A DNA stretch of 9,765 bases from contig JANQMT010000202.1 of assembly GCA_028279945.1 (NCBI GenBank), positions 1 through 9,765 of the forward strand. Reading direction: 5' to 3'. Source of the stretch: JAKSCF01 sp028279945. GTDB taxonomy: Bacteria; Bacillota; Clostridia; Peptostreptococcales; JAAYPU01. The notes under the pieces were generated by a model. It saw nothing but the letters and a program-made list of their open reading frames with translations, ran no database searches and was not told the origin of the DNA. The position numbers and the translations under genes were made by a program. Below are positions 1 through 7,407 of the stretch, piece after piece (the first letter of the stretch is position 1; each line of letters begins with the position of its first letter).

Positions 1-1008
1 GAGTTAGAGGTTTTGTCAGGCATTACTGCGGAACATATTGATACCACGAAAAAATTGCTAGAAGAAAATTTCTGTGAAGTTAAGGTGTTAGAAACAAAAG
101 CATCACTTCATTTTATAGTAGAAGTCTTTGGCGAAAAGGATAAGGCAAGTGTGGAAATTATCCATACCCATACCAATGTTGTTAAAGTGATGAAGAATGA
201 TGAAATCGTTGAAAGCAATGATTATAATGACAATGATTTTAATAATCCACTCACAGATAGAAGTATATTAAACATTAAAGATATACTGGAATTTTCAAAC
301 ATTATAGATATTAAAAGCGTACAACCCTATATTCAGCGTCAACTTGAATTCAATAAAGCCATTGCAGAAGAGGGTTTAAAGAATGATTATGGTATTAATA
401 TTGGAAGAATGCTGCAAAATAGATTAGGAGATTTTGATAACCTGATTAAAGGTTATACCGCAGCAGGTTCAGATGCAAGAATGGGTGGCAGTGCCATGCC
501 TGTAGTAACCAATTCCGGCAGTGGAAATCAAGGGATTACTATTTCAAATTCTGTTTATATGTTTGCAAAATTAAAAGGTTATAACGAAGAAAAATTGTAT
601 AGAGCTTTGATTTTAGCCAACTTAGTTGCGATACACATAAAAACCGGTATTAGTAGATTATCAAGTTTTTGCGGTGCTGTTGTGGCAGGATGCGGAGCAG
701 CAGCAGCGTTTACTTATATGGAAGATGGCAGTTTAGAAAGTATTGAAATGACCATAAAGAATATTATTTCCAATGCATCAGGTATTATTTGCGACGGTGC
801 AAAAGAATCTTGTCCTGCTAAGATTGCCACAAGTATTGATGCAGCATTACAAGCCCATTATTTGGCCATGGATGATAAAGTAGTGGGTCATGGATGCGGT
901 ATTATTGATCATGACACGGAAAGTACTATCAATAATGTAGGGATTGTTGGACGAGAAGGGATGAGAGAGACCGATGCTGTGATATTGGACATCATGTCCA
1001 AAATCTAA
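1..1008 (+). CDS. UPF0597 / CdsB-type Fe-S lyase (L-serine dehydratase alpha-like, cysteine desulfidase family), 5'-truncated
   Basis: The reading frame is open to the first base, so the true start lies upstream; the TTG at 13 is internal and the visible 335 codons lack roughly the first 90-100 residues of a family usually near 430. The lost part should carry the conserved GCTEP-type cysteine motif. Visible family marks are LEVLSGIT at the left edge, GSGNQGI (about 523-543), SSFCGAVVAGCGAAAA (661-708) and GIICDGAKESCPAKI (781-825). Related proteins are oxygen-labile [4Fe-4S] enzymes that eliminate ammonia from serine, or sulfide and ammonia from cysteine, giving pyruvate; the cysteines encoded at 670-672 and 790-792 are the likely cluster ligands. 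The substrate cannot be told from sequence. An 81-bp gap separates it from the importer genes, with no strong terminator seen, so cotranscription is possible. The family call is firm and the reaction is uncertain. Confidence 0.88.
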   Translation, partial: ELEVLSGITAEHIDTTKKLLEENFCEVKVLETKASLHFIVEVFGEKDKASVEIIHTHTNVVKVMKNDEIVESNDYNDNDFNNPLTDRSILNIKDILEFSNIIDIKSVQPYIQRQLEFNKAIAEEGLKNDYGINIGRMLQNRLGDFDNLIKGYTAAGSDARMGGSAMPVVTNSGSGNQGITISNSVYMFAKLKGYNEEKLYRALILANLVAIHIKTGISRLSSFCGAVVAGCGAAAAFTYMEDGSLESIEMTIKNIISNASGIICDGAKESCPAKIATSIDAALQAHYLAMDDKVVGHGCGIIDHDTESTINNVGIVGREGMRETDAVILDIMSKI

Positions 1009-1089
1009 ATAGTTTTGCTCAAACGCTTTAGGTGGTATAAGCTGCCTAGTGTTGAGATATAAAATTAAAAAAAATAGGAGGGATAGAAC

Positions 1090-2205
1090 ATGAGAAAAAT
1101 TGCAGCTATTTTAATGGTCATAATGATGATTACTGTTATGGTTGGATGTGGCGGCGGAGAGGCTGAAACGGTTAAAATTGCAGTAGCTGGACCACAAACC
1201 GGCGACTATGCTGAATACGGTAAAGGCTTTAGACAAGCTGTTGAATTAATGGCGAAGCAATGGAATGAGAACGGAGGCGTTCTAGGAAAACAAATCGAGG
1301 TTGTTGCTTTTGATGATAAGAATGACCCAAAAGAGGCAGCTATCATTGCAGAAAAAATAGCTTCAGACGAAAACATTATGGCTGTTGTTGGACATTTTGC
1401 CAGCGGTGTCTGTATGGCAGCATCACCTACCTATCAAGGGGCAGGTATTGTAGAAATTTCACCATCTGCATCTCACCCGGACTATACCAGTGAAGGAGAT
1501 TATATCTTCAGAAACAATACTGTAATCTCTGTTGAAGCAGGTGTAAGTGTAGAAATGGCGGTTGAGAATTTGAGTGGTAAAAACATTGGTCTTGCTATAT
1601 TAAACAATGACTGGGGTAAAGCGACTCAAAAAGCTGTTAATGAACATATTGGTAACGTTAATGGTGCATCGGTAGTAAGTGAAGTTGTATTTAATGATAC
1701 AGAAACTGATTTTAATACATTGGTTACGACTATGATGAATGATGATGTTGATACAGTTATTGTTATTGGTATGTATCGACCATTTGCAGGTATTGCAAAT
1801 GCAGCGAACTCTGCAGGTGCTGACTTTAACTTTGTAGGATTTTCTAATGCTTATGATCAAGAGTTGATTAACCTTGGCAAAGCAAATGTAGAAAATGTTC
1901 ATTTCCCAACAATATTTTTCCACCAAAGTCCGGACCCTGCAGTTGCAGACTTTGTAGAAGCATATAATGCAGAATATGGATCTGCTCCAAGCAGCTTAAC
2001 GGCACAAGCTTTTGATTCAATGGGAATCATTCTGACAGCAATAGAAAACGCAGGTGAATTGGATAGAGCATTAATAAGAGATGAAGTAGCTAATCTTGAA
2101 TATCCTGGTGTAACAGGAAATACAATGTTTAACGAAATTGGAGATGCTCAAAAAACATTTAATAAAGTTAAAATAGAAAACGGAAAGTTTGTACTAGCAG
2201 AATAA
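1090..2205 (+). CDS. ABC transporter substrate-binding lipoprotein, branched-chain amino acid (LivJ/LivK) type
   Basis: This 371-residue protein is the extracellular receptor of the importer encoded by the next four genes. Residues 1-20 form a lipoprotein signal: a charged MRK start, a hydrophobic run and the lipobox MVGC, so C20 is the lipidated residue after cleavage. The rest fits a type I periplasmic-binding fold. The segment VVGHFASGVCMAAS (about 99-112) followed by ISPSAS (123-128) matches the part of LIVBP whose serine, alanine and threonine hold the alpha-amino and carboxyl groups of the ligand; GMYRPF (227-232) falls where LIVBP places a ligand-contacting tyrosine. This supports an amino-acid-like ligand, but receptors of this family also bind amides, urea or aromatic acids, so leucine, isoleucine or valine is not assured. 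The start is fixed by AGGAGGGA at 1076-1083. The protein is full length. Confidence 0.92.
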   Translation: MRKIAAILMVIMMITVMVGCGGGEAETVKIAVAGPQTGDYAEYGKGFRQAVELMAKQWNENGGVLGKQIEVVAFDDKNDPKEAAIIAEKIASDENIMAVVGHFASGVCMAASPTYQGAGIVEISPSASHPDYTSEGDYIFRNNTVISVEAGVSVEMAVENLSGKNIGLAILNNDWGKATQKAVNEHIGNVNGASVVSEVVFNDTETDFNTLVTTMMNDDVDTVIVIGMYRPFAGIANAANSAGADFNFVGFSNAYDQELINLGKANVENVHFPTIFFHQSPDPAVADFVEAYNAEYGSAPSSLTAQAFDSMGIILTAIENAGELDRALIRDEVANLEYPGVTGNTMFNEIGDAQKTFNKVKIENGKFVLAE

Positions 2206-2231
2206 TTCAGAAAAGCTAAGGAGCTGATTGT

Positions 2232-3110
2232 GTGTTTATTCAACAGATATTCAATGGTCTTACATTAGGAATGGTATACGCATTAATCGCTGTAGGCTAC
2301 TCACTGGTATTTGGAATTTTAAGGTTAGTCAACTTTTCACATGGCTCTGTATATGCTTTTGGAGCTTATATCACACTTATTTTTTTTGCAGGAACGAGTA
2401 TGGGTTTCGTTCCTGCCCTAATCCTAAGCATATTAGCGACAGGTTTTCTTGGATATCTAATAGATTTTTCAGCGTTAAAACCTTTAAGGCAAAAGAAGTC
2501 TAAACCTATTGCTTCTTTAATTACCACTATAGGTATTTCATATGTCATACAAAATATGCTGATGATTGTTTTTGGCAGTCAAAGTAGATTTTTTCCAAAG
2601 TTATTTGATTATGGTACCTATAATGTTATGGGTTTGACATTACAATCAACACAAGTTTTCATATTTCTAGTCTCTATGGCTTTGTTGATTGGTCTTACTG
2701 TATTGATTAAAAAGACAAAAATTGGTTTGGCGATGAGAGGGACTGAACAAAATTCTAAAGCAGCGTATTTAATGGGTATTAATGTAGATCAGGTTATTGC
2801 GTTTACATTTTTTTTAGGAGGGGCTTCTGCTGCAGTAGCAGGTGCACTCATTAGTGGTTACTACCAGATTGTTTATCCTGCAATGGGATTCATGGCAGGA
2901 CTAAAGGCTTTCTCGGCTGCTGTCCTTGGAGGGATAGGGATACTTCATGGAGCAGTTGTCGGGGGGATCGTTATTGGTATATCGGAAAGTATGACTGCCG
3001 CATATGTCAGCGGCGGATTTAGAGATGCAGTTGCATTTATAATTTTAATAGTCGTATTAATTATTAAACCGACAGGTATATTTGGCAAAAAAACGATAAC
3101 GAAGGTGTAG
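2232..3110 (+). CDS. livH: Branched-chain amino acid-type ABC transporter permease LivH
   Basis: This 292-residue membrane protein is one of the two permease halves forming the channel for the importer. It is hydrophobic throughout, with about eight predicted membrane spans. Family marks are NFSHGSVYAFGAY (34-46), the EAA-like cytoplasmic loop around GLAMRGTEQNSKAAYLMGI (165-183) that docks on the ATPases, GLKAFSAAVLGGIG (223-236) and the C-terminal IIKPTGIFG (277-285). I chose the GTG at 2232 because AAGGAG at 2218-2223 lies 8 nt upstream and translation from it gives the usual N-terminus (FIQQIFNGLTLG). It follows the receptor gene after 26 bp and precedes livM by 5 bp. No defect is visible. 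Confidence 0.94.
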   Translation: MFIQQIFNGLTLGMVYALIAVGYSLVFGILRLVNFSHGSVYAFGAYITLIFFAGTSMGFVPALILSILATGFLGYLIDFSALKPLRQKKSKPIASLITTIGISYVIQNMLMIVFGSQSRFFPKLFDYGTYNVMGLTLQSTQVFIFLVSMALLIGLTVLIKKTKIGLAMRGTEQNSKAAYLMGINVDQVIAFTFFLGGASAAVAGALISGYYQIVYPAMGFMAGLKAFSAAVLGGIGILHGAVVGGIVIGISESMTAAYVSGGFRDAVAFIILIVVLIIKPTGIFGKKTITKV

Positions 3111-3115
3111 TTAAA

Positions 3116-4156
3116 ATGAAAAAAGAAAAAAAGATATGGGGTTTATACAACATAATCAATAAAATAATAGATTTTATTCATGAGAAAAGAATCATCACAT
3201 ACCCAATTTTAATCATTTTTCTATTAGTGTTACCTAAAACCGGAATTAACTCATATTTGGTTAGGGTTATGACCGTTGTAGGAATATACATTGTATTATC
3301 TTTAAGTTTAAATTTGATTTCAGGGTATACAGGTCAAATATCTATTGGGCATGCAGGATTTTATGCCATAGGTGCTTATACATCTGCGTTATTGAGTTTA
3401 AATTTTGATTTTCCCTTTTTATTGGCTATGGTATCAGGAGGTATTGTTGCAGGGATCTTTGGACTTTTACTGGGGCTTCCGACTTTAAGGCTTTCAGGTA
3501 CTTATCTAGCGGTTACAACAATTGGGTTTTGTGAAGTTATCAGAATGATTTTATTGAACTGGGAATGGTTGGCCAGAGGACCTTTAGGATTGAATAAAAT
3601 ACCACGACCGGTTTTTTTCGGAATTAAGTTGACAACTTTTAACGGTGGATATTACTACTTGATTATTGTTTTGGTTGTTATCACCACATTTGTCATGTAT
3701 AGAATAGTAAATTCAAAGCTTGGCAGAGCGTTGGTATCCATTCGAGAAGACGAGTTGGCAGCAACACTTATGGGTATAAAAACAACAAAATATAAAGTTT
3801 TGGCTTTTACCATTTCTTCATTTTTCGCAGGGATTGCCGGAAGTTTTTATGCTCACTTTATGACATACATTGACCCCAATGGTTTTATCTTTGATGAGTC
3901 GGTGTTAATGCTTAGTATTGTTATATTAGGTGGTATGGGAACGTTAAAAGGTATGTTTTTAGGTTCGGCGCTTTTGGTTACTTTGCCGGAATTGTTGAGG
4001 GACCTTCAAGAATATCGCTTTGTAATGTATGGTGTTATCTTGGTCCTGATGATGAGATTTAGACCTCAAGGCGTACTGGGCGGACAAAGTAAGAAACCAT
4101 ATCAACTTCCAAAAGGCATTGGGTCAAATGTCACAAAGGAGGGTGAAGCAATATGA
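3116..4156 (+). CDS. livM: Branched-chain amino acid-type ABC transporter permease LivM
   Basis: This 346-residue membrane protein is the second permease half. An N-terminal cytoplasmic stretch rich in lysine (residues 1-28) precedes the first span. Family marks are SLNLISGYTGQISIGHAGFY (64-83), LPTLRLSGTYLAVTT (121-135), the EAA-like ATPase-docking loop GRALVSIREDELAATLMGI (203-221), LGGMGTLKGM (271-280) and RFRPQGVLGG (314-323). A GAAGGTG site at 3101-3107 lies over the end of livH, so translation of the two is probably coupled. Its stop overlaps the livG start in an ATGA junction, another sign of coupling. The length is in the normal range and no defect is seen. Confidence 0.94.
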   Translation: MKKEKKIWGLYNIINKIIDFIHEKRIITYPILIIFLLVLPKTGINSYLVRVMTVVGIYIVLSLSLNLISGYTGQISIGHAGFYAIGAYTSALLSLNFDFPFLLAMVSGGIVAGIFGLLLGLPTLRLSGTYLAVTTIGFCEVIRMILLNWEWLARGPLGLNKIPRPVFFGIKLTTFNGGYYYLIIVLVVITTFVMYRIVNSKLGRALVSIREDELAATLMGIKTTKYKVLAFTISSFFAGIAGSFYAHFMTYIDPNGFIFDESVLMLSIVILGGMGTLKGMFLGSALLVTLPELLRDLQEYRFVMYGVILVLMMRFRPQGVLGGQSKKPYQLPKGIGSNVTKEGEAI

Positions 4157-4914
4157 ATCTATTAGAAGTAAAAAATTTAACCAAAACCTTTGGCGGATTG
4201 GTTGCAGTAGATAATGTGAACCTCCATGTGAAAAAAAATGAAATAGTTAGCATTATTGGACCTAATGGTGCTGGAAAGACCACTTTTTTTAATCTGTTAA
4301 CAGGTATTTATCAAGTTACGGAAGGAGAAATTGCATTTGAAGGTCAGCCCATTCATAACCTGCAACCTCAAAAAATTGTTGAAGCAGGTATCAGTAGAAC
4401 CTTCCAAAATATTCGACTTTTTAAAGATATGAGAGTCATTGAAAATGTATTAGTAGGTGCCCATCTTAAAACAAACTATCATTTTTTAGATTTACTGTTA
4501 AGAAATAAAAAATACAGAGAAGAAGAAAAGCGAGTGGTTGAAAATGCATTAAGCATTTTAAAAGATATAGGACTGGAAGATAAAAAAGATGAATATGCAG
4601 AGAACTTGCCTTATGGCGATCAAAGAAGGTTAGAAATTGCGAGAGCTATTGCATCCGGAGCAAAAATAATTCTTTTAGATGAACCGGCTGCCGGAATGAA
4701 TGAACAGGAATCAGAATCATTACTGCATTTTATTAAAACATTAAAGGATAAAGGGTACACCATTATACTCATCGAGCATGATATGAAAGTGGTCATGAAT
4801 ATATCAGATAGGATATATGTATTAGACTATGGGAAAAAAATCGCTGAAGGACTTCCAAACGAAATTGCTAATAACAAAAATGTTATTGAAGCTTATTTAG
4901 GAAAGGAGTCATAA
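4153..4914 (+). CDS. livG: Branched-chain amino acid-type ABC transporter ATP-binding protein LivG
   Basis: This 253-residue cytoplasmic ATPase powers the LivHM permease as a heterodimer with LivF. Walker A is GPNGAGKTT (36-44), the Q-loop region is SRTFQNIRLF (81-90), the signature is LPYGDQRRLEIARA (152-165, the LivG form rather than LSGGQ), Walker B is IILLDEP (172-178) and the switch histidine is H209 in IEHDM. The insertion between the Q-loop and signature (about 100-150) and the C-terminal end VIEAYLG (244-250) are typical of LivG. The start overlaps the livM stop by 4 bp and has AAGGAGG just upstream, inside livM. All catalytic motifs are intact. Confidence 0.95.
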   Translation: MNLLEVKNLTKTFGGLVAVDNVNLHVKKNEIVSIIGPNGAGKTTFFNLLTGIYQVTEGEIAFEGQPIHNLQPQKIVEAGISRTFQNIRLFKDMRVIENVLVGAHLKTNYHFLDLLLRNKKYREEEKRVVENALSILKDIGLEDKKDEYAENLPYGDQRRLEIARAIASGAKIILLDEPAAGMNEQESESLLHFIKTLKDKGYTIILIEHDMKVVMNISDRIYVLDYGKKIAEGLPNEIANNKNVIEAYLGKES

Positions 4915-4916
4915 GT

Positions 4917-5627
4917 ATGCTGATAGTCGATAATATTAACACATATTATGATAATATTCATGCACTCAAAGGGATATCCCTTGAGGTCAATAGCGGTGAA
5001 ATCGTAACGCTGATTGGCAGTAATGGTGCAGGGAAAACAACTACTTTATCAACCATTACGGGTCTTATAAAGTGTAAGATTGGGAAAGTAACATTTGAAG
5101 GTAAAGATATTACCAATGCAAATCCCGCTCAAATTGTGAAGCTGGGTATTAGTCTCTCTCCCGAAGGACGTCAAGTATTTCCTCAGCTGACGGTTGAACA
5201 GAACTTAGAATTAGGTGCCTTTACAAGGAAAGAAAAAAGTGAAATAGCCGATTCCTATACCAGAGTGTATGATTTATTTCCCAGACTAAAAGAGAGAATT
5301 AAGCAGCCTGCGGGTACACTAAGTGGTGGTGAACAACAAATGCTGGCTATTGGAAGAGCGTTGATGTCAAAACCTAAGTTGTTATTATTGGATGAACCTT
5401 CATTGGGTTTGGCACCTAACCTTGTGATGATGATATTTGAATTAATTAAAGAAATCAATAATCAAGGTACTTCTGTACTGCTGATTGAGCAAAATGCAAA
5501 AATGGCGTTGTCTATAGCACACAGAGCCTATGTGATTGAAACTGGAAAAGTTAATCTAACAGGGAATGCACAAGACTTGCTGAATGATGATAAAGTCAAA
5601 GAAGTATATTTTGGTAATTTAGGTTAA
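4917..5627 (+). CDS. livF: Branched-chain amino acid-type ABC transporter ATP-binding protein LivF
   Basis: This 236-residue cytoplasmic ATPase is the partner of LivG. Walker A is GSNGAGKTT (34-42), followed by the LivF-type SLSPEGRQVFPQLTVEQNLE region (79-98, Q-loop neighbourhood), the signature LSGGEQQMLAIGRAL (135-149), Walker B LLLLDEP (155-161), and EQNA (191-194), where LivF proteins carry EQN in place of the usual switch-histidine motif. It ends in VKEVYFG, the normal LivF C-terminus. The start is 2 bp after the livG stop, with GAAAGGAG at 4901-4908 inside livG. It completes the five-gene importer. Confidence 0.95.
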   Translation: MLIVDNINTYYDNIHALKGISLEVNSGEIVTLIGSNGAGKTTTLSTITGLIKCKIGKVTFEGKDITNANPAQIVKLGISLSPEGRQVFPQLTVEQNLELGAFTRKEKSEIADSYTRVYDLFPRLKERIKQPAGTLSGGEQQMLAIGRALMSKPKLLLLDEPSLGLAPNLVMMIFELIKEINNQGTSVLLIEQNAKMALSIAHRAYVIETGKVNLTGNAQDLLNDDKVKEVYFGNLG

Positions 5628-5709
5628 TTGCTTTATAAAATGGTTGATTTATGAGATCATATGCAATTTAACCTTACGATAAAAAAACATATATTTAGGA
5701 GGCAAAAAT

Positions 5710-6198
5710 ATGATGAAAGAACAATATTCAAAAGAAGAGGTCGTCGAAATTTTAAGAAATGCTATTGAAGATAGAGCAAAATGGTTTTATTTGGTCCTAA
5801 AATATGCTAAAGAGCTTGGAGTAGACCAAAAAACAATTGATCAAATGGCTGAAAAGGCTATATGGGACTTTGGAGTAGGTAAAGGCCAAAAAATGGGTGT
5901 TTGTTCAAAAGCCAACGACCTAATGAACAAAATATATGATGGTCCGGTAATCGGTGCTTTTGAAATGGAAAAGATTGAAGAAGGTGAAGAGCAAAGTATA
6001 TTAGAATTCAGCTATTGCGCTTTGGTTGAAGTTTGGAAAAAATTAGGCTGTTCTGATGATGAAATTGCACAATTATGTGATTATGCATCCTGTGGTGATT
6101 TTGGGCTTGCCAGTATTTCACCGGAATTGGATTTGAGCTTTAATGAACTATTAAGTAAAGGCGGAAATTGCTGCAGAATGATTATTAAAAAGAAATAA
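5710..6198 (+). CDS. L-2-amino-thiazoline-4-carboxylic acid (ATC) hydrolase family protein
   Basis: This small 162-residue cytoplasmic protein resembles the ATC hydrolase family. In Pseudomonas the founding enzyme opens the thiazoline ring of ATC to give N-carbamoyl-L-cysteine, on the way to L-cysteine. The family-like core is the C-terminal half: SYCALVEVWKKLGCSDDEIA (101-120), LCDYASCGDFG (122-132) and an end with a conserved cysteine, GGNCCRM (151-157). It has seven cysteines (65, 103, 114, 123, 128, 154, 155), many for its size. The N-terminal half is helical and charged. AGGAGG at 5697-5702 serves an ATGATG start; the first ATG (7-nt spacing) is preferred. It lies 82 bp after livF and may be the last gene of that operon. 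Most clostridial members are uncharacterised, so true ATC hydrolysis is unproven; the family call rests on pattern memory. Confidence 0.8.
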   Translation: MMKEQYSKEEVVEILRNAIEDRAKWFYLVLKYAKELGVDQKTIDQMAEKAIWDFGVGKGQKMGVCSKANDLMNKIYDGPVIGAFEMEKIEEGEEQSILEFSYCALVEVWKKLGCSDDEIAQLCDYASCGDFGLASISPELDLSFNELLSKGGNCCRMIIKKK

Positions 6199-6224
6199 TA
6201 TGAAAAATATGAAATAAGTTTATT

Positions 6225-6254
6225 GCATCAGTTGGTGTTAACGCCTTCTGATGC
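6225..6254 (+). repeat. Inverted repeat: 7-bp outer stem and 4-bp inner stem
   Basis: GCATCAG (6225-6231) pairs perfectly with CTGATGC (6248-6254). Inside, after a symmetric TT/TT internal loop, GGTG pairs with CGCC (one G-U pair) around a TTAA loop. It lies 27 bp after the ATC-hydrolase-like gene. The downstream bases are AT-rich but hold no run of T, so it is at best a weak intrinsic terminator; a role in mRNA 3'-end stability or as a protein site is also possible. Confidence 0.55.
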
Positions 6255-6303
6255 TAAAATATTATTATCTATTAGTTGTAACATTCTTAGTTCTCCCCCA
6301 TTT

Positions 6304-6339
6304 TCTTATTTCTACCCTTATTTAAGGGTAGAAATAAGA
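6304..6339 (+). repeat. Perfect 17-bp inverted repeat upstream of dhaK (terminator or operator)
   Basis: Positions 6304-6320 and 6323-6339 are perfect inverted complements with only two bases between them, so the RNA would form a 15-16 bp hairpin with a small loop. The core is CTACCC / GGGTAG. The + strand tail is ATTTAGCAG, a poor U-run, and the - strand tail is also not T-rich, so it is not a textbook terminator in either direction. It ends 11 bp before a possible -35 box for dhaK and its centre is about 63 bp before the inferred transcription start, a place where activators often bind. The structure is certain and the role is open. Confidence 0.75.
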
Positions 6340-6350
6340 TTTAGCAGTTA

Positions 6351-6378
6351 TTGGATAAAATAACTTGCTTTGTAAAAT
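6351..6378 (+). promoter_or_regulatory. Possible sigma-A promoter for dhaKL
   Basis: TTGGAT (6351-6356) and TAAAAT (6373-6378) are separated by 16 bp. The -10 box matches five of six consensus positions and the -35 box only three, which would suit an activator-dependent promoter. Transcription would start near 6385, leaving a leader of about 27 nt before dhaK. In AT-rich DNA such matches arise by chance, so this is tentative. Confidence 0.35.
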
Positions 6379-6411
6379 CTAAAAAGAAACATAAAGATAT
6401 GAGGTGAAAAA

Positions 6412-7398
6412 ATGAAAAAAATCATTAATGACCCGAATCAAGTCGTTTCTGACATGTTAAAAGGTGTTGAAAAAGCCAATCCACATCTAAAATATTGTCC
6501 GGAATATGAAGTCATAACCAAAAGAGAGAAAGAAGAAAATAAAGTTGGACTGGTATCCGGAGGCGGAAGCGGTCATGAACCTTCCCATGCAGGTTATGTA
6601 GGATATGGTATGCTGGACTCGGCTGTTAGCGGTAACGTTTTTGCATCTCCTAGTCCTGATAGAGTATTGGAAGGCATCAAAGAGGCAGACTCAGGAAAAG
6701 GTGTTTTGCTGATTATTAAAAATTATTCCGGAGATCTAATGAACTTTGAGATGGCCAAAGAATTAGCTGAGATGGAAGATATTACGGTAGAAACTGTCGT
6801 TGTAAAGGACGATGTAGCAGTAGAAGAGAGTACTTATTCCACAGGAAGACGTGGTATTGCCGGTACCGTTTTTGTTCATAAAATTGCAGGTGCAAAAGCA
6901 GTTAAAGGCGGAACCTTAAAAGAAGTAAAAGAAGCGGCCGAGAAAACCATCTCTAACTTGAGAAGTATGGGTATGGCTATGTCTGCGTGTACAATTCCTG
7001 CTGTTGGTAAGCCGGGCTTTGAATTAAAAGAAAATGAAGTTGAAATCGGGATGGGTATACATGGCGAACCCGGGGTTCAACGTACAGAGATATTATCGGC
7101 AGAAGCATTAGCCAATGAATTGCTTTCAAAGATATTCAACGATGCTGATTTTGAAAATTCAGAAGTTGCGGTAATGGTTAATGGTTTGGGTGCAACACCG
7201 TTGATGGAGCTCTATATCTTAAATAATGAAGTAGCAAAAATACTTGAAGAGAAGAACATTAAGGCATATAGGACTTTTGTAGGCAACTATATGACTGCTT
7301 TAGAAATGTCAGGATGCTCCGTTACGTTACTTAAATTAGATGATGAACTTAAAGAATTGTTGGATACTCCTTGTAAAACTTCAGGAATGTCAGTGTAG
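6412..7398 (+). CDS. dhaK: Dihydroxyacetone kinase, substrate-binding subunit DhaK
   Basis: This 328-residue cytoplasmic subunit binds dihydroxyacetone (or a related short ketose) covalently and presents it to DhaL for phosphorylation. GGGSGHEPSHAGYVG (50-64) forms part of the substrate site and contains H55, which corresponds to the E. coli catalytic histidine H56. NYSGDLMNF (104-112) contains D108, which corresponds to D109. GMGIHGEPG (213-221) contains H217, the residue that forms the hemiaminal with the substrate (E. coli H218). The length equals that of single-domain DhaK, with no fused DhaL part. GAGGTGA at 6401-6407 fixes the ATG start. The dhaL start lies 9 bp after its stop, so the two should be made together. 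All key residues are present, so a working kinase subunit is likely; the true sugar could also be erythrulose or similar. Confidence 0.96.
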   Translation: MKKIINDPNQVVSDMLKGVEKANPHLKYCPEYEVITKREKEENKVGLVSGGGSGHEPSHAGYVGYGMLDSAVSGNVFASPSPDRVLEGIKEADSGKGVLLIIKNYSGDLMNFEMAKELAEMEDITVETVVVKDDVAVEESTYSTGRRGIAGTVFVHKIAGAKAVKGGTLKEVKEAAEKTISNLRSMGMAMSACTIPAVGKPGFELKENEVEIGMGIHGEPGVQRTEILSAEALANELLSKIFNDADFENSEVAVMVNGLGATPLMELYILNNEVAKILEEKNIKAYRTFVGNYMTALEMSGCSVTLLKLDDELKELLDTPCKTSGMSV

Positions 7399-7402
7399 GT
7401 GA
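7397..7402 (+). promoter_or_regulatory. Ribosome binding site that decides the dhaL start
   Basis: AGGTGA overlaps the dhaK stop codon and lies 5 nt before the ATG at 7408. A GTG at 7399 is in the dhaL frame directly after the dhaK stop, but it is inside this binding site and has no site of its own, so 7408 is the likely start and reinitiation from dhaK is expected. Confidence 0.7.
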
Positions 7403-7407
7403 TCAAT

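Noticed and set aside
13..15. TTG as a start codon of the first gene
   Set aside because: The frame is open to base 1, the bases before it encode residues that fit the family (LEV before LSGIT), and no ribosome binding site is present; the gene begins outside the window.
1029..1048. Hairpin TAGGTGG / CTGCCTA between the lyase-like gene and the receptor gene
   Set aside because: Seven pairs include two G-U wobbles and no T-run follows; too weak to call a terminator.
1015..1063. Possible promoter for the importer (TTGCTC with TATAAG, or TATAAA at 1058-1063)
   Set aside because: Spacing is only 15 bp for the first pair and no -35 box fits the second, so no promoter could be supported.
1600..1926. 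108-codon open frame on the - strand inside the receptor gene
   Set aside because: It lies fully within a well-supported gene, has no family resemblance and an unnatural composition; it is a shadow.
2228..2503. 91-codon + strand frame overlapping the start of livH
   Set aside because: livH has the ribosome binding site, the family motifs and full length in the other frame.
5628..5709. Spacer between livF and the ATC-hydrolase-like gene searched for a promoter or terminator
   Set aside because: TTGATT at 5644-5649 has no acceptable -10 partner and no stable hairpin with a T-run was found.
6352..6369. TTGG...TTGC pair before dhaK resembling a sigma54 -24/-12 promoter
   Set aside because: The GG (6353-6354) and GC (6367-6368) are separated by 12 bases instead of the required 10, so it is not a working -24/-12 element by the standard rule.
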